This document shows, in pieces, positions 33,921-42,944 of a stretch of DNA of 64,000 bases. Positions within the stretch are counted from its first letter, which is position 1; every line of letters begins with the position of its first letter. This DNA is from Clostridiales bacterium. Its GTDB lineage: Bacteria > Bacillota > Clostridia > Christensenellales > Aristaeellaceae. The position numbers and the translations under genes were made by a program. The stretch is from assembly GCA_016930575.1 (NCBI GenBank), contig JAFGGL010000069.1:1-64000 (forward strand), read 5' to 3'. The notes below the pieces were generated by a model that saw only the letters and a list, made by a program, of their open reading frames with translations, searched no databases and was not told where the DNA came from.

Positions 33921-34850
33921 ATGAATGATTGTGGACGATTTGATAAACGATACTATTTTCAACCTGATAGTGAAAAATCAGAAATTTATTCACAACTTTA
34001 TTTTAGTGAATTCAATATAAAAGAATTTAACAAGCGTAAAAGAGAATTTTTAAGTTTAAGTTTCAATAAACTTAATGATCAGGAAATAAAAAATGAGATC
34101 AAAAAGCTAATCTCTTTTAAAAATCCAATTACTAGTCAAAAGTACTTTTATGTACCAACTTGGGCTTATAGATGTAATAAAGGTACAAGAGTTTATAGAG
34201 TTAGAAAAATTGCCTTTGATCTGAAGAAATTTTATTCTCCTGATATAAAAATATTAAGGGATTTTTGGTATCCTCCAGAAAGTTATATTAAGGACTATGA
34301 AAGGCTTAACTATCCATGTGAATCATTGTTATATACAACCCAAACTCCCGAGATAGCAATAAATGAAATGAAAATCCATACAGATGAATACTTCATGCTA
34401 ATTACATATGAGTTAGAAGATGATATTGACTTGACTATAATTGGCTTAAGTCAAAGAGATTCTGATTTACTCAATATTGTAGATGTTAAGAAGAAGGTTC
34501 TAAACGATTTCTTTTTTGAAATCTTCACCAGTGATAGTACTGAAAATAATCTTTATAACGTAACCTCTAATTTATTGAAATTTTGTTTTTGTTTACCTTA
34601 TCCAAGTCAAGGTGGATGGTTTTATCCATCTATAAAATCAGAAATGGGATATAATTGTTGCTTTAAACCAGATATTGCTGATAGTAAAATGAAATTGGAT
34701 GGTGTAGAAATATGTAAATTAGATTCAAAGTATAAATATATAATACAAGCTGTTATGGCAAATATCGATGAAAATAACGCATTTACTTACCATCTTATTG
34801 GTAGTGAAACTCAAAAAAAGTTATACCCACATCTTTCCTTATGCGAGTGA
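33921..34850 (+). CDS. RES-domain-like protein (orphan, AT-rich)
   Basis: A 309-residue protein starting at ATG 33921 behind AAGGAGG. Residues 90-240 fit the RES fold of NAD+-consuming toxins such as MbcT: RVYRVRK (Arg93/Arg95), SLLYTTQTPEIAINEM with Tyr138 and Glu149, and GGWFYPSIKSEMGYN with Ser237. The N-terminal 75 residues are charged and helical, and longer than in small RES toxins. Neither an Xre-type antitoxin nor another partner is encoded beside it. Base composition is far more AT-rich than the surrounding genes, indicating recent transfer. Full catalytic competence is unproven. Confidence 0.7.
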   Translation: MNDCGRFDKRYYFQPDSEKSEIYSQLYFSEFNIKEFNKRKREFLSLSFNKLNDQEIKNEIKKLISFKNPITSQKYFYVPTWAYRCNKGTRVYRVRKIAFDLKKFYSPDIKILRDFWYPPESYIKDYERLNYPCESLLYTTQTPEIAINEMKIHTDEYFMLITYELEDDIDLTIIGLSQRDSDLLNIVDVKKKVLNDFFFEIFTSDSTENNLYNVTSNLLKFCFCLPYPSQGGWFYPSIKSEMGYNCCFKPDIADSKMKLDGVEICKLDSKYKYIIQAVMANIDENNAFTYHLIGSETQKKLYPHLSLCE

Positions 34851-35092
34851 AGGTATCTGCGTCACATAACAGTACAGTGCGATAGGTGCAGTTATCATTC
34901 CCGCGCCTTAACTGCTGTTTTCTTTTGTTCTTGCTTTTTGAAAATCCCTAAAACCTTACCATACCCTGCTACTAAACATATAGAGGGGCAAAGAACTCCT
35001 AAATAATGTATGGGGAAAGTAAGGTTAATGGACTTTGAGGTAGATTTATTTGTAGGAAAGCAAGGCGAGAAATTCGCAGCTAACCAATTCGC

Positions 35093-35176
35093 CCGCACAC
35101 CGCGCAGCCGCCTTCGCCGGTTTCGCGAAGCGACGGGGGAATGGCGCTGACTTCTTTCATGACGGTGAGTGCATCA
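35093..35176 (-). pseudogene. Remnant of the 3' end of an L-serine dehydratase alpha gene
   Basis: Read on the minus strand this stretch encodes IPPSLRETGEGGCAVCG, matching the C-terminus LPPSLRETGEGGCAACGG of the intact gene at 38991-39815, with the preceding MKEV also matching MKDV. Positions 35093-35141 are nearly identical at DNA level to 38998-39046 (one mismatch in 49), while 35142-35176 is more diverged with two 3-bp gaps. Similarity stops near 35176. The remnant marks a duplication or an insertion boundary. Confidence 0.8.
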
Positions 35177-35180
35177 AATA

Positions 35181-35209
35181 TTTACAAAATAATACTTGAG
35201 TGCTATAAT
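35181..35209 (+). promoter_or_regulatory. Promoter of the large secreted protein gene
   Basis: TTTACA (35181-35186) and TATAAT (35204-35209) are exactly 17 bp apart, with a TGC extended -10. It begins 5 bp after the serine-dehydratase remnant ends and leaves a leader of about 145 nt. The gap from 34851 holds otherwise only AT-rich sequence. Confidence 0.78.
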
Positions 35210-35359
35210 CGTTACAGATTTAACAATCGGGTACCCCGGCACTTAATGCGAATGCGTTTTCAGCAGCCACCATCTGTTCCGATCACGATATCAAGGAATA
35301 GAAAAAGGAATCCGGGTCGTTTTCAATATATTGATATCCATAATTCTGGAGGTCTTAGT

Positions 35360-38300
35360 ATGAAAAGAACCTTAATGTGCGCGCTGGTTGTTATCGCGCT
35401 GTTCGCAGCATTGTGCCTGACCACCGCTGCGGCAAGCGCGGAGGCGGGAGAACAAGATCCGTTCGCGGTGCTTGATTCGGTTTCCCTGATTCCTGAGAGC
35501 CAGCTTGTGAGCAAAGATTACGAGCAAAGCGGTGATATCACGCTGGTTACGTTTGAATACCGAAATGCAACGATCCAACAGGTCGTGGCGCTGATTGAAT
35601 CGCTGTTTGAAAACCGCTGGTATTTTGTAGAAAACCAATTTCGCAAAGGCCATACCTATACGCTTGACCTTGCGTACAGCATAGAGCCGGGGAATTTGGT
35701 TCTAAACCTCACCGTGGACGGCGGAGCCGTCGAATGGCCGGAAACCATGTGGCCCTCCGTGCAGTGCGGCGTTCCCGCCTTTCCCTACGGTCAATATGCC
35801 GGGGTGGACGGGGATGCGCCGTTTATGGGCTCGGACAGCCGCTGCTTCCTTTATGATAACGTCACAGAACAGGAAATCAGACATTATCTGGAAACGCTGG
35901 ACAAGGCCGGGTTTATCCGCGATGAAGATTATGGCTGGTACTCGTGTTGGCCGTACAATGTGGATATCGGCCTGGGCGACGACGGGCAGGTCCGAATCAA
36001 CGTCGGCGAGGATATGCCGGGCCCGGAAACCTCTCCGCCCTCTTGGGACGTGCCGGTGGACACCTCTTTCCTCGTGATGCTGATCGATACGGCCGTAACG
36101 GTCCATCAGGAGGGGAATATCTGGACTGTCTCGGCCAGAAATATGTCCCTGGAGGATTTGTACTACTTCATCTACATGGCGGAATTCGATTGGTCGCCAC
36201 TGGACGACCAATACCGAATGGAACTTCCGGATCATTCCTGGCAAATACAGATTGCTGCGTTTGATTCCACCGAGCAGACTGCGGAGATCACCTTTACCTG
36301 CCCGACGCTGGAGTTTACGGATTACCGGTATGTGGTCACAAGCGGGTCCTACCTGCCGGAAAACGCGCTGTCCGGGGTAAGGGAGGAATTTGGTAGCGCG
36401 GCGCAGCTGGCGGACTGGGATGTGATCAGCGCGCTGTATGGCGACAGGTTTACTGCCTTTATGAACGCCGCGGGGATACAAACGGATGTTGACGTTTGGC
36501 TTGAGCGCGCAGGCCAGGAATACGACGGACGCCGGCATTACTTCCTGGCCCGCATCAGCGCGCAGCGCCGCAATTTCGCCCTGTACGATTTGATCGGCGA
36601 CCTTGCGTGGCTTGGCACATGGTACGGCATCGAGATGCCGGCGTTGGTGAAGCTGCCGATAAACGGTGCGGATACGAGCGATGGGAATACGGACGCTGAC
36701 AACGAAGATACGGATCCGTACGACAGCGATTACGACACCCTCGGCGATGAGGATACCGTGACGCATCCCCCGCTGCAGGTTGATGATCAATTTAAATATA
36801 CCAGAAATTTTCAGGAGACCTTCCACTATAAAGACAACTATTTCGCGGAGGATTCCACGATTTACAACGACAGCCTGTCCACGATGTCCCTGTGCCTGGC
36901 CATGTCCGCATTTGCCAAGCCGGAAAACGACACCGGCGGTTTCCAGCCGTATGCGGACCGCAGCGCGAATGTGCGGGATCTGCTGACGAAAGCGGGCTTT
37001 TCCAATATCGGAACAAACCATTGGTTCACCGTCGTGCCGACGCTGGATTCTATCGGCGTCGCGGCAGGCAGCAAACTGGTGGATTATGACGGCGAAACCT
37101 ATACGCTGATTGCCGTGGCCATTCGCGGGGGCTACTACGAGAAGGAGTGGGCCAGCAATTTCACCATGGGCGTGAACGGCGAGCACAGCGGGTTCGCCTA
37201 TGCGAAAACGCAGACGCTGGATTATATCAGGAGTTACATCACGGATAATCAGATTACCGGCAAGGTCAAGCTATGGATCGTCGGGTACAGCCGCGCCGGG
37301 GCCACCGCGAACCTTACGGCGGCGGCCATTGACAACGGCGAAGTGCTGTCGGCAGGGATAACGCTGAACCATGAAGATCTGTTCGCCTATTGCTTCGAGC
37401 CGCCTGCCGGCGGGTATAGTGAGGATGTATCGGCGCAATGGAACGCGCAGTTCCACTCGGCGCAGTACAATAATATCTTCAACATCGTGAATCCGGCCGA
37501 TCCGGTGCCAAAGCTAGCGCCAGCGGTTCTGGGATTCAGCCGGTACGGTACGGATATCACGCTGCCGTCCAAATCGTTTGATTCCCAGTACGAATCCAAG
37601 AGAATTGCAATGCTGCGCTTCTACTATTCGCTGCCAAGCATTATCGCCGGGGAAACCAGCTATTCAATCGACGATTTCCAAGTGGTATCCGTCCTGCCGG
37701 AAATTAACCTGCGCAGCTCGATTACGAGCGCCGCCGGAGGCGCGTGGGGATTTCTCTCGGGGATTGGCAGCGGCGTGATGGATGTTCTGTCCAGCGGCGC
37801 TGATGCGGCCGGCAGTCTGTGGAACTCCTATTCGGGCCCGCTGGGTGACCTATACGACGAAGCGGCCGCGGACGCTGTGACCGTCGGCAACTGGCTTTCG
37901 GACGGGGTTTCATCCATGACTGATTTTGTGAACAACTATACGGGAGGCGTGGTATACAATACGATAAACAGCATAAACGACGCGGCGTACAACGCGAAAC
38001 TGTATGCCGCCGAAACGGCCATCGACGGCGCGAACGCGGCGCTGAACAAGGCGCAGGATCTGGCGGATGCCGCTGTCGCCGACGGAAACGCGGTTATCAA
38101 CTACGTTTTTGGAAACGTTCCCGACAATACCAATCAGGACATATTCCTGGATATTCTGATTTCAAGAATTGCTCTGGAGAATGTGGAAACACGTTCCAAC
38201 TATCGTTTAACATGGCAGGATCCGCTGCGCGCGGCGGTCGAGGTCAATAGCAACTGGAACGATGATTCGATGGATTTGTTTCTGTCGATATTGAAAGAAA

Positions 38301-38974
38301 AAATGGCGCTGAAGACGCAGCAGTTCTTTCGAATCATCTATTCGGATTCGGGCAGCACCGCCGACCTGCGGAACCTGGTTACCCCTATCGTAACCGAAAG
38401 CCTGCGGGAGGCCGGGATTACCAGTTATTCCGCGGTTGAAATCGCTGTATGTACCCGCCTTATCATCGACCTGATTGCCGATGTAATCGTAGAAAACCCG
38501 CTGTTGATTCTGACCGTGTATGAAAACTCGGGCAGCCTGGAAAACGCCCACACGCAGGAGGTATGCTTCGCGTGGCTGATGTCGCGCGATCCCAATTACA
38601 CGGCGCCGAACGATCCGTCGACGGGCTCAGGGAACGCCGATTCGGGAACGACGGCGGATCTGTCGGCGGCTGTATACAACGTTTCCTTCTATACCGACAT
38701 CAACCAGGGAGGCACTTGCGTTGTTCGCTCCCCCGGGCAGTATTCGTTTACCCACCTGAATATGGGGTTCCCCAACGACTCGCTCTCCTGCATCCGCATC
38801 GGGCAGCGGCCGGACGGGCACATCAAGGTCGTGCTGTACCAGAATACCTATTACAACCTAGAGGATGAGGGCACTGTGCTGATCTTTGATCAGCCGGGCG
38901 TGTACAACCTGACGAATTATAACTTCAACGACGAGTGCTCCTCCTACGAGATCTTCCTGTTCCCCAACGACTGA
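35360..38974 (+). CDS. Large secreted protein: lipase-like alpha/beta hydrolase with C-terminal beta/gamma-crystallin-like domain
   Basis: A 1204-residue protein. ATG 35360 follows TGGAGG; the longer frame from 35141 runs through promoter sequence. A signal peptide (residues 1 to about 30) is followed by about 430 residues of unrecognised beta-rich sequence and an acidic linker (DTSDGNTDADNEDTDPYDSD). From about residue 480 a class-3-lipase-like hydrolase follows, with nucleophile elbow GYSRAG (Ser644) after KVKLWIV. A helical, Ala-rich stretch covers about 790-920. Residues about 1105-1204 (FYTDINQGG, GQYSFTHLNMGFPNDSLS) match a beta/gamma-crystallin-like module. The histidine and aspartate of a triad are not assigned. 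It stands alone between a gene remnant and sdaAA; the substrate is unknown. Confidence 0.75.
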   Translation: MKRTLMCALVVIALFAALCLTTAAASAEAGEQDPFAVLDSVSLIPESQLVSKDYEQSGDITLVTFEYRNATIQQVVALIESLFENRWYFVENQFRKGHTYTLDLAYSIEPGNLVLNLTVDGGAVEWPETMWPSVQCGVPAFPYGQYAGVDGDAPFMGSDSRCFLYDNVTEQEIRHYLETLDKAGFIRDEDYGWYSCWPYNVDIGLGDDGQVRINVGEDMPGPETSPPSWDVPVDTSFLVMLIDTAVTVHQEGNIWTVSARNMSLEDLYYFIYMAEFDWSPLDDQYRMELPDHSWQIQIAAFDSTEQTAEITFTCPTLEFTDYRYVVTSGSYLPENALSGVREEFGSAAQLADWDVISALYGDRFTAFMNAAGIQTDVDVWLERAGQEYDGRRHYFLARISAQRRNFALYDLIGDLAWLGTWYGIEMPALVKLPINGADTSDGNTDADNEDTDPYDSDYDTLGDEDTVTHPPLQVDDQFKYTRNFQETFHYKDNYFAEDSTIYNDSLSTMSLCLAMSAFAKPENDTGGFQPYADRSANVRDLLTKAGFSNIGTNHWFTVVPTLDSIGVAAGSKLVDYDGETYTLIAVAIRGGYYEKEWASNFTMGVNGEHSGFAYAKTQTLDYIRSYITDNQITGKVKLWIVGYSRAGATANLTAAAIDNGEVLSAGITLNHEDLFAYCFEPPAGGYSEDVSAQWNAQFHSAQYNNIFNIVNPADPVPKLAPAVLGFSRYGTDITLPSKSFDSQYESKRIAMLRFYYSLPSIIAGETSYSIDDFQVVSVLPEINLRSSITSAAGGAWGFLSGIGSGVMDVLSSGADAAGSLWNSYSGPLGDLYDEAAADAVTVGNWLSDGVSSMTDFVNNYTGGVVYNTINSINDAAYNAKLYAAETAIDGANAALNKAQDLADAAVADGNAVINYVFGNVPDNTNQDIFLDILISRIALENVETRSNYRLTWQDPLRAAVEVNSNWNDDSMDLFLSILKEKMALKTQQFFRIIYSDSGSTADLRNLVTPIVTESLREAGITSYSAVEIAVCTRLIIDLIADVIVENPLLILTVYENSGSLENAHTQEVCFAWLMSRDPNYTAPNDPSTGSGNADSGTTADLSAAVYNVSFYTDINQGGTCVVRSPGQYSFTHLNMGFPNDSLSCIRIGQRPDGHIKVVLYQNTYYNLEDEGTVLIFDQPGVYNLTNYNFNDECSSYEIFLFPND

Positions 38975-38990
38975 TTCAGACTTTGCTTAT

Positions 38991-39815
38991 TCAGCCGCCG
39001 CACGCCGCGCAGCCGCCTTCGCCGGTTTCGCGAAGCGACGGGGGAAGGGCGGTGCCTACGTCCTTCATGGCGGCGATGAGGCAATCGACGTCCAGCGGGC
39101 AGGTAAGACCGGCCAGGGCCATCTGTGCGGCGCACAGGGCCTGGGCGGCGCCGGCGGCGTTGCGGTACACGCAGGGGATCTCCACAAGGCCGTCCACGGG
39201 ATCGCACACCAGCCCCATAGAGTTCATCAGCACGAAGCCGCAGGCGCCTATCGCCTGTTCGTCCGTACCGTTCATCAAATGTACATACGCCGCTGCGGCC
39301 ATCGCCGCGGCGCTGCCGCATTCGGCCTGGCAGCCGCCTTCCGCGCCGCTGACGGTGGCCTGCAGCGCGATGACTCGCCCGACGGCCGCCGCCAGAAACA
39401 TGGCGTCTACAAGGGCGTCGTCGGGCAGTCCGAGGCTTTCCTGCGCGGCGATGAGCACGCCGGGCAGTATGCCGCAGCTTCCCGCCGTCGGCGCGGCGAC
39501 AATCTTGCCCATGCAGGCGTTGTTTTCGGCGATCGCCAGCGCGTAGGCGCCTGCCTTGGCGGTGATGCCGTACAGTTCCGTATCGGCGGCGGTAAACAAC
39601 TTCGCCGCGTTGCCGCCCACCCGGCCGGAAACCGAGCGCAGATCGGGATTTAATCCTTCTTTCAGGCTTTCTTTCATCACGATGAGCCTGCCGCGCATGG
39701 TTTGCGTTACGGAAGCTTCACTCGCCTGTGCTTCCTTTGCCTGCCACGCGGCGGCCGCCTTGCTGATCGAGCCGTATCGTTTTCCCGCTTCCAAAAGCGC
39801 ATGGATCGTATCCAT
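38991..39815 (-). CDS. sdaAA: L-serine dehydratase, iron-sulfur type, alpha subunit
   Basis: A 274-residue catalytic subunit that converts L-serine to pyruvate and ammonia with a [4Fe-4S] cluster. Conserved segments are VAAPTAGSCGILPG, GGCQAECGSAAAMAAAAYV and SMGLVCDPVDGLVEIPC, which supply the cluster cysteines; the C-terminus ends CAACGG. It is 4 bp downstream of the beta subunit gene. The last 49 bp of the gene are nearly duplicated at 35093-35141. The adjacent convergent gene ends only 16 bp away. Confidence 0.94.
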   Translation of the reverse strand: MDTIHALLEAGKRYGSISKAAAAWQAKEAQASEASVTQTMRGRLIVMKESLKEGLNPDLRSVSGRVGGNAAKLFTAADTELYGITAKAGAYALAIAENNACMGKIVAAPTAGSCGILPGVLIAAQESLGLPDDALVDAMFLAAAVGRVIALQATVSGAEGGCQAECGSAAAMAAAAYVHLMNGTDEQAIGACGFVLMNSMGLVCDPVDGLVEIPCVYRNAAGAAQALCAAQMALAGLTCPLDVDCLIAAMKDVGTALPPSLRETGEGGCAACGG

Positions 39816-39819
39816 ATCG

Positions 39820-40500
39820 TTATCCCTCTTGACGGTCGTTGGTGAATTTCAGATAGGCCACGCTGTAGACGTTCTCCAGGGCGGACAGCTTCTCCGTCAG
39901 CCCGGCGTCCGCCTCGCCGTCGATTTCCAGCGCCACCATGGCGCCGCCGCCCAGCACCGTGCGGGAAACGAGCATCGCCGCGATATTGATCCGCGCGGCG
40001 GCGATCTCATGCGTGATATTTGCGATCATGCCATATTTGTCCAGATAATGAATCACCAGGGTATTGGCGTGTCCGGTGATCTTCGTTTCGTGCCCGTCGA
40101 TTTCCTGGATGCGGATCTCCCCGCCGCCGACGGAGGCCGCACGCAGGTTCACGCTGCGCCCCGCATCGTCGCTCAGGTCGATGACGACGGTGTTTGGATG
40201 GGCGTTTCTTACCGTTGCGCTGTAGAAATCAACTTGAAAACCCGCTTCGCCGGCCAATTCCCGGCTGTCGCGCAGGCGCGGATCGTCGATGTCCATATTC
40301 AACATCCCGCCGATCAGCGCCTTGTCCGTGCCGTGGCCTTGATAGGTCTTTTGAAACGAGCCGCACAGCCCGACGCTTGCTTTTTTGGGCGCGCCGCTCA
40401 GCAGCATGCGCGCGGCCTTTCCGATGCGCGCCGCGCCAGCCGTGTGGGACGAACTCGGGCCGATCATCACCGGGCCGACGATATCAAACAAATCAGGCAT
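39820..40500 (-). CDS. sdaAB: L-serine dehydratase, iron-sulfur type, beta subunit
   Basis: A 226-residue subunit starting at ATG 40500 after GGGAGG; the frame from 40542 begins inside the promoter region. The N-terminus MPDLFDIVGPVMIGPSSSHT is diagnostic. The C-terminal 70 residues form an ACT domain (TLVIHYLDKYGMIANITHEI), the site of serine regulation in this family. It forms the two-component enzyme with the gene at 38991. Confidence 0.94.
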   Translation of the reverse strand: MPDLFDIVGPVMIGPSSSHTAGAARIGKAARMLLSGAPKKASVGLCGSFQKTYQGHGTDKALIGGMLNMDIDDPRLRDSRELAGEAGFQVDFYSATVRNAHPNTVVIDLSDDAGRSVNLRAASVGGGEIRIQEIDGHETKITGHANTLVIHYLDKYGMIANITHEIAAARINIAAMLVSRTVLGGGAMVALEIDGEADAGLTEKLSALENVYSVAYLKFTNDRQEG

Positions 40501-40530
40501 ACAAAACCTCCCCGCCGTGCCGATATTCGC

Positions 40531-40559
40531 AATATATACCAAAGCGGACGGGGTTTCAA
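40531..40559 (-). promoter_or_regulatory. Promoter of sdaAB-sdaAA
   Basis: Minus-strand TTGAAA (40554-40559) and TATATT (40531-40536) have a 17-bp spacer, about 30 bp before the start codon. Confidence 0.75.
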
Positions 40560-40638
40560 CCCATAAAGCGGGGATGTGTGAAATATATCGCGAAATATGT
40601 TACTATCAGGATATAGCAATGCAAGGATGGAAACGCGG

Positions 40639-41214
40639 ATGGACGAACGGATTCAGCGTGAAAAACAAAGGCTGCGCCGGAGCTTGCGGAAGGTCGCCGA
40701 AAACCTGCCGGAAGATTATATCGCGCGTTCCGACTTGGACATACAGAAAAATTTGCTGACACTGGAGTTGTGGACACATGCAAACGTTGTTTTTATCTAC
40801 GTCAGCATTGGACAAGAACCGCAAACGCGGGGCATCATCCGGGCCGCGCTGGACGCGGGCAAAACTGTCGCCGTACCGCGCAGCCTTGCAGACGGATACT
40901 TGGAAGCGCGCGTTATCGCCTCGCTTGACAATGTGAAACCCGGACGCTTCGACATCCCCGAGCCTGATGAAACAACCCCGGTTTTGCCTCCCGACGATAT
41001 AGATTTGGTTATCGTCCCCTGCATTGCCGCAGATAAGCAAGGCTATCGCCTCGGCCATGGCGGCGGGTATTACGACCGCTATCTCGCACAGGTACATTGC
41101 ACAACGGTATGCCTGTGCCGCGAACGCTTGCTGAAAACAGCATTACCCCGCGATGCTTTTGACATTCCCGTGGATATCATCGTCACGGAACGGGAGTATT
41201 TCCATACTCGTTGA
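40639..41214 (+). CDS. 5-formyltetrahydrofolate cyclo-ligase
   Basis: A 191-residue enzyme that converts 5-formyl-THF to methenyl-THF with ATP. ATG 40639 is favoured by AAGGATGG at 40623-40630; ATG 40627 is the alternative. Family markers are the N-terminal KQRLRRSLRKVA, VFIYVSIGQEPQTRGII, and the substrate/ATP loop RLGHGGGYYDRYL. It is divergent from sdaAB and followed by a strong terminator. Confidence 0.93.
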   Translation: MDERIQREKQRLRRSLRKVAENLPEDYIARSDLDIQKNLLTLELWTHANVVFIYVSIGQEPQTRGIIRAALDAGKTVAVPRSLADGYLEARVIASLDNVKPGRFDIPEPDETTPVLPPDDIDLVIVPCIAADKQGYRLGHGGGYYDRYLAQVHCTTVCLCRERLLKTALPRDAFDIPVDIIVTEREYFHTR

Positions 41215-41245
41215 TACCCGGTATGAAAGCCGGATTGCTAACATC

Positions 41246-41277
41246 AAAACACCGCTGATGCTCCAGCGGTGTTTTTT
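41246..41277 (+). terminator. Intrinsic terminator of the cyclo-ligase gene
   Basis: AAAACACCGCTG (41246-41257) pairs with CAGCGGTGTTTT (41264-41275) around ATGCTC, followed by T residues. The A-rich 5' arm allows use from the minus strand as well. Confidence 0.9.
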
Positions 41278-41314
41278 GTAACGCCTGTTTTGGTCAGCAG
41301 CGATTTATTTCCTG

Positions 41315-42739
41315 CTATACGGATCCGAAATCAGAGCTTTCATCTATTGATGTTAACGTATCGCCCTCAATAACGCATGCGTTCTTTGTTTCCGTGTTAC
41401 TACGCAATGTAATCGGATTGACGAATGTGCAATCAATAAACTGAAGTTCCTTAAGATTGCTTTCGACGATTCTTCCGTTCTTGAACTTGCACTTATAGAA
41501 TACCGTTCCCTTCAACGATTTTCCGGCAAAGCGAAAATCGTCTATGATACATTTTTCGAATTGGATGGTAGCGGTGCATTGAATCAGATGCAGTTTCTGG
41601 AATGTGCATGCGGTGAATTTTACGTCGCTGAGCGTGGTGCTGTATATGATACAATTCTCAAAATGCTCATGATAGAACTCCGTCATGTACAGTAAACTTT
41701 GCACGACAGAGTACTTGCCTTTGTAGCGGTTGAATACAAAGGAAGCTCCTTTCATGCTGCATTCGCGGAACGTAACCTGGTTGAAAGTGTTGCGGTAGAA
41801 TCTCGCATTGTCTAGCTTCGTATTAAAAATCCTCACAGAAACAAAAAGACAACTGCGGAATTTTGCTTCGGTAAAGTTATCATTGACAATATAGCAGTTT
41901 TTATATGTCATCAGCGTGGCTTTAAACTGATTGCTGACACAATCCCTAAGTACACATTCTTCTAGCGTAGTCAGGCGCAGAGCCTTATGATAGAAATCGA
42001 CATGGTACAGAATTTGCGATGCATATCCGATAAACGGACCGATGTGCAATTCGCACATCGCTTCTCCAAACAGGGAAGAGGCTAATGACAGAAGCCTGGA
42101 GATGTTCTGAATATCGTAGGATGTTTTTTTGTCGCCGAATGTTTCCAATAGGGAGGCGTCGAGTTTTGTTTCCGGCGGTTTTTTCAACACCAGATCGACT
42201 TCCTTGTTTGATAATTGTATACCACTGGCTGCTTTTTGTGCTTTTTTAGGCATCTCAAGGTAGATTTTCCAGATCAACCTGTTGATCATTTCCAGGAAAT
42301 TATGTGCTTTTTTACTATGCTGCAGCAGCGCTTGCCGTAGCCGTGTACGAATCACGATGTCCATTTCCAAGGCGCATAGATAAAAAACCTGTTCGTAGGA
42401 TTCTTCACAGTATTTTGTTACGGTTTGCAGCGCACTGAGCTTTAAGATGATGATGCTGTTGGTATCCGTTTCCTCTGCAACGGATTGTTCCGTTGTCGCT
42501 TTGATTTCAGAGAATTGCTTAATCGCTGCCGCATACACTTTTTCGCGATGATCTCGTACATATGCGCGCAGTTTATTGAAGGCTTCCAATCCCACCCAGA
42601 CCGCCGCGACGATTGCAAGGACTGTGGAAATTATGGAAAGCAGCGTATCAATTGAATCTTTATTTACAGTCAGGAACGGTAAAAAGGTTGCTTTGGAATC
42701 ATTGGTTACAGACGAAAGATTTAAAAGGATTTCTACCAT
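41315..42739 (-). CDS. Membrane protein with pentapeptide-repeat-like C-terminal region
   Basis: A 474-residue protein. ATG 42739 is preferred (AAGGCAGG about 10 bp upstream) over ATG 42769. A single span (about residues 30-50, LLSIISTVLAIVAAVWVGLEA) is followed by a helical cytoplasmic part to about 270. The last 190 residues have tandem strands resembling pentapeptide repeats (NFTEAKFRSCLF, DNARFYRNTFNQVTFRECSM, LKGTVFYKCKFKNGRI), which would form a right-handed beta-helix. It is more AT-rich than its neighbours and is transcribed alone. The function is unknown; no toxin, nuclease or protease motif is seen. Confidence 0.7.
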   Translation of the reverse strand: MVEILLNLSSVTNDSKATFLPFLTVNKDSIDTLLSIISTVLAIVAAVWVGLEAFNKLRAYVRDHREKVYAAAIKQFSEIKATTEQSVAEETDTNSIIILKLSALQTVTKYCEESYEQVFYLCALEMDIVIRTRLRQALLQHSKKAHNFLEMINRLIWKIYLEMPKKAQKAASGIQLSNKEVDLVLKKPPETKLDASLLETFGDKKTSYDIQNISRLLSLASSLFGEAMCELHIGPFIGYASQILYHVDFYHKALRLTTLEECVLRDCVSNQFKATLMTYKNCYIVNDNFTEAKFRSCLFVSVRIFNTKLDNARFYRNTFNQVTFRECSMKGASFVFNRYKGKYSVVQSLLYMTEFYHEHFENCIIYSTTLSDVKFTACTFQKLHLIQCTATIQFEKCIIDDFRFAGKSLKGTVFYKCKFKNGRIVESNLKELQFIDCTFVNPITLRSNTETKNACVIEGDTLTSIDESSDFGSV

Positions 42740-42944
42740 TAATTTTACACCTGCCTTATACAGACGCATAACGAATCTGAACGGGGGAGTATAAGAATTG
42801 TTGGGCGGTATGGTGATTGAGCAGACTTGTCGGGATTTAGTTGTTTAAATTTGTTTCAATCATAACATATGCTTGCAGTGACAGCAAGCAATAATTAGTT
42901 CGTTAAGTCTGTATGGTTTTCAATGTTGTTTGGATCGCGGACAA

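Noticed and set aside
34895-35098. Possible 67-residue minus-strand gene next to the serine-dehydratase remnant
   Set aside because: It continues the remnant's reading frame into unrelated AT-rich DNA, has no ribosome site, and matches nothing recognisable. It is treated as decayed sequence.
33321-39046. A complete integrative element using the tRNA-Leu gene as attachment site
   Set aside because: No second copy of the tRNA 3' end and no integrase gene were found. Only the serine-dehydratase duplication is supported, so an intact element is not claimed.
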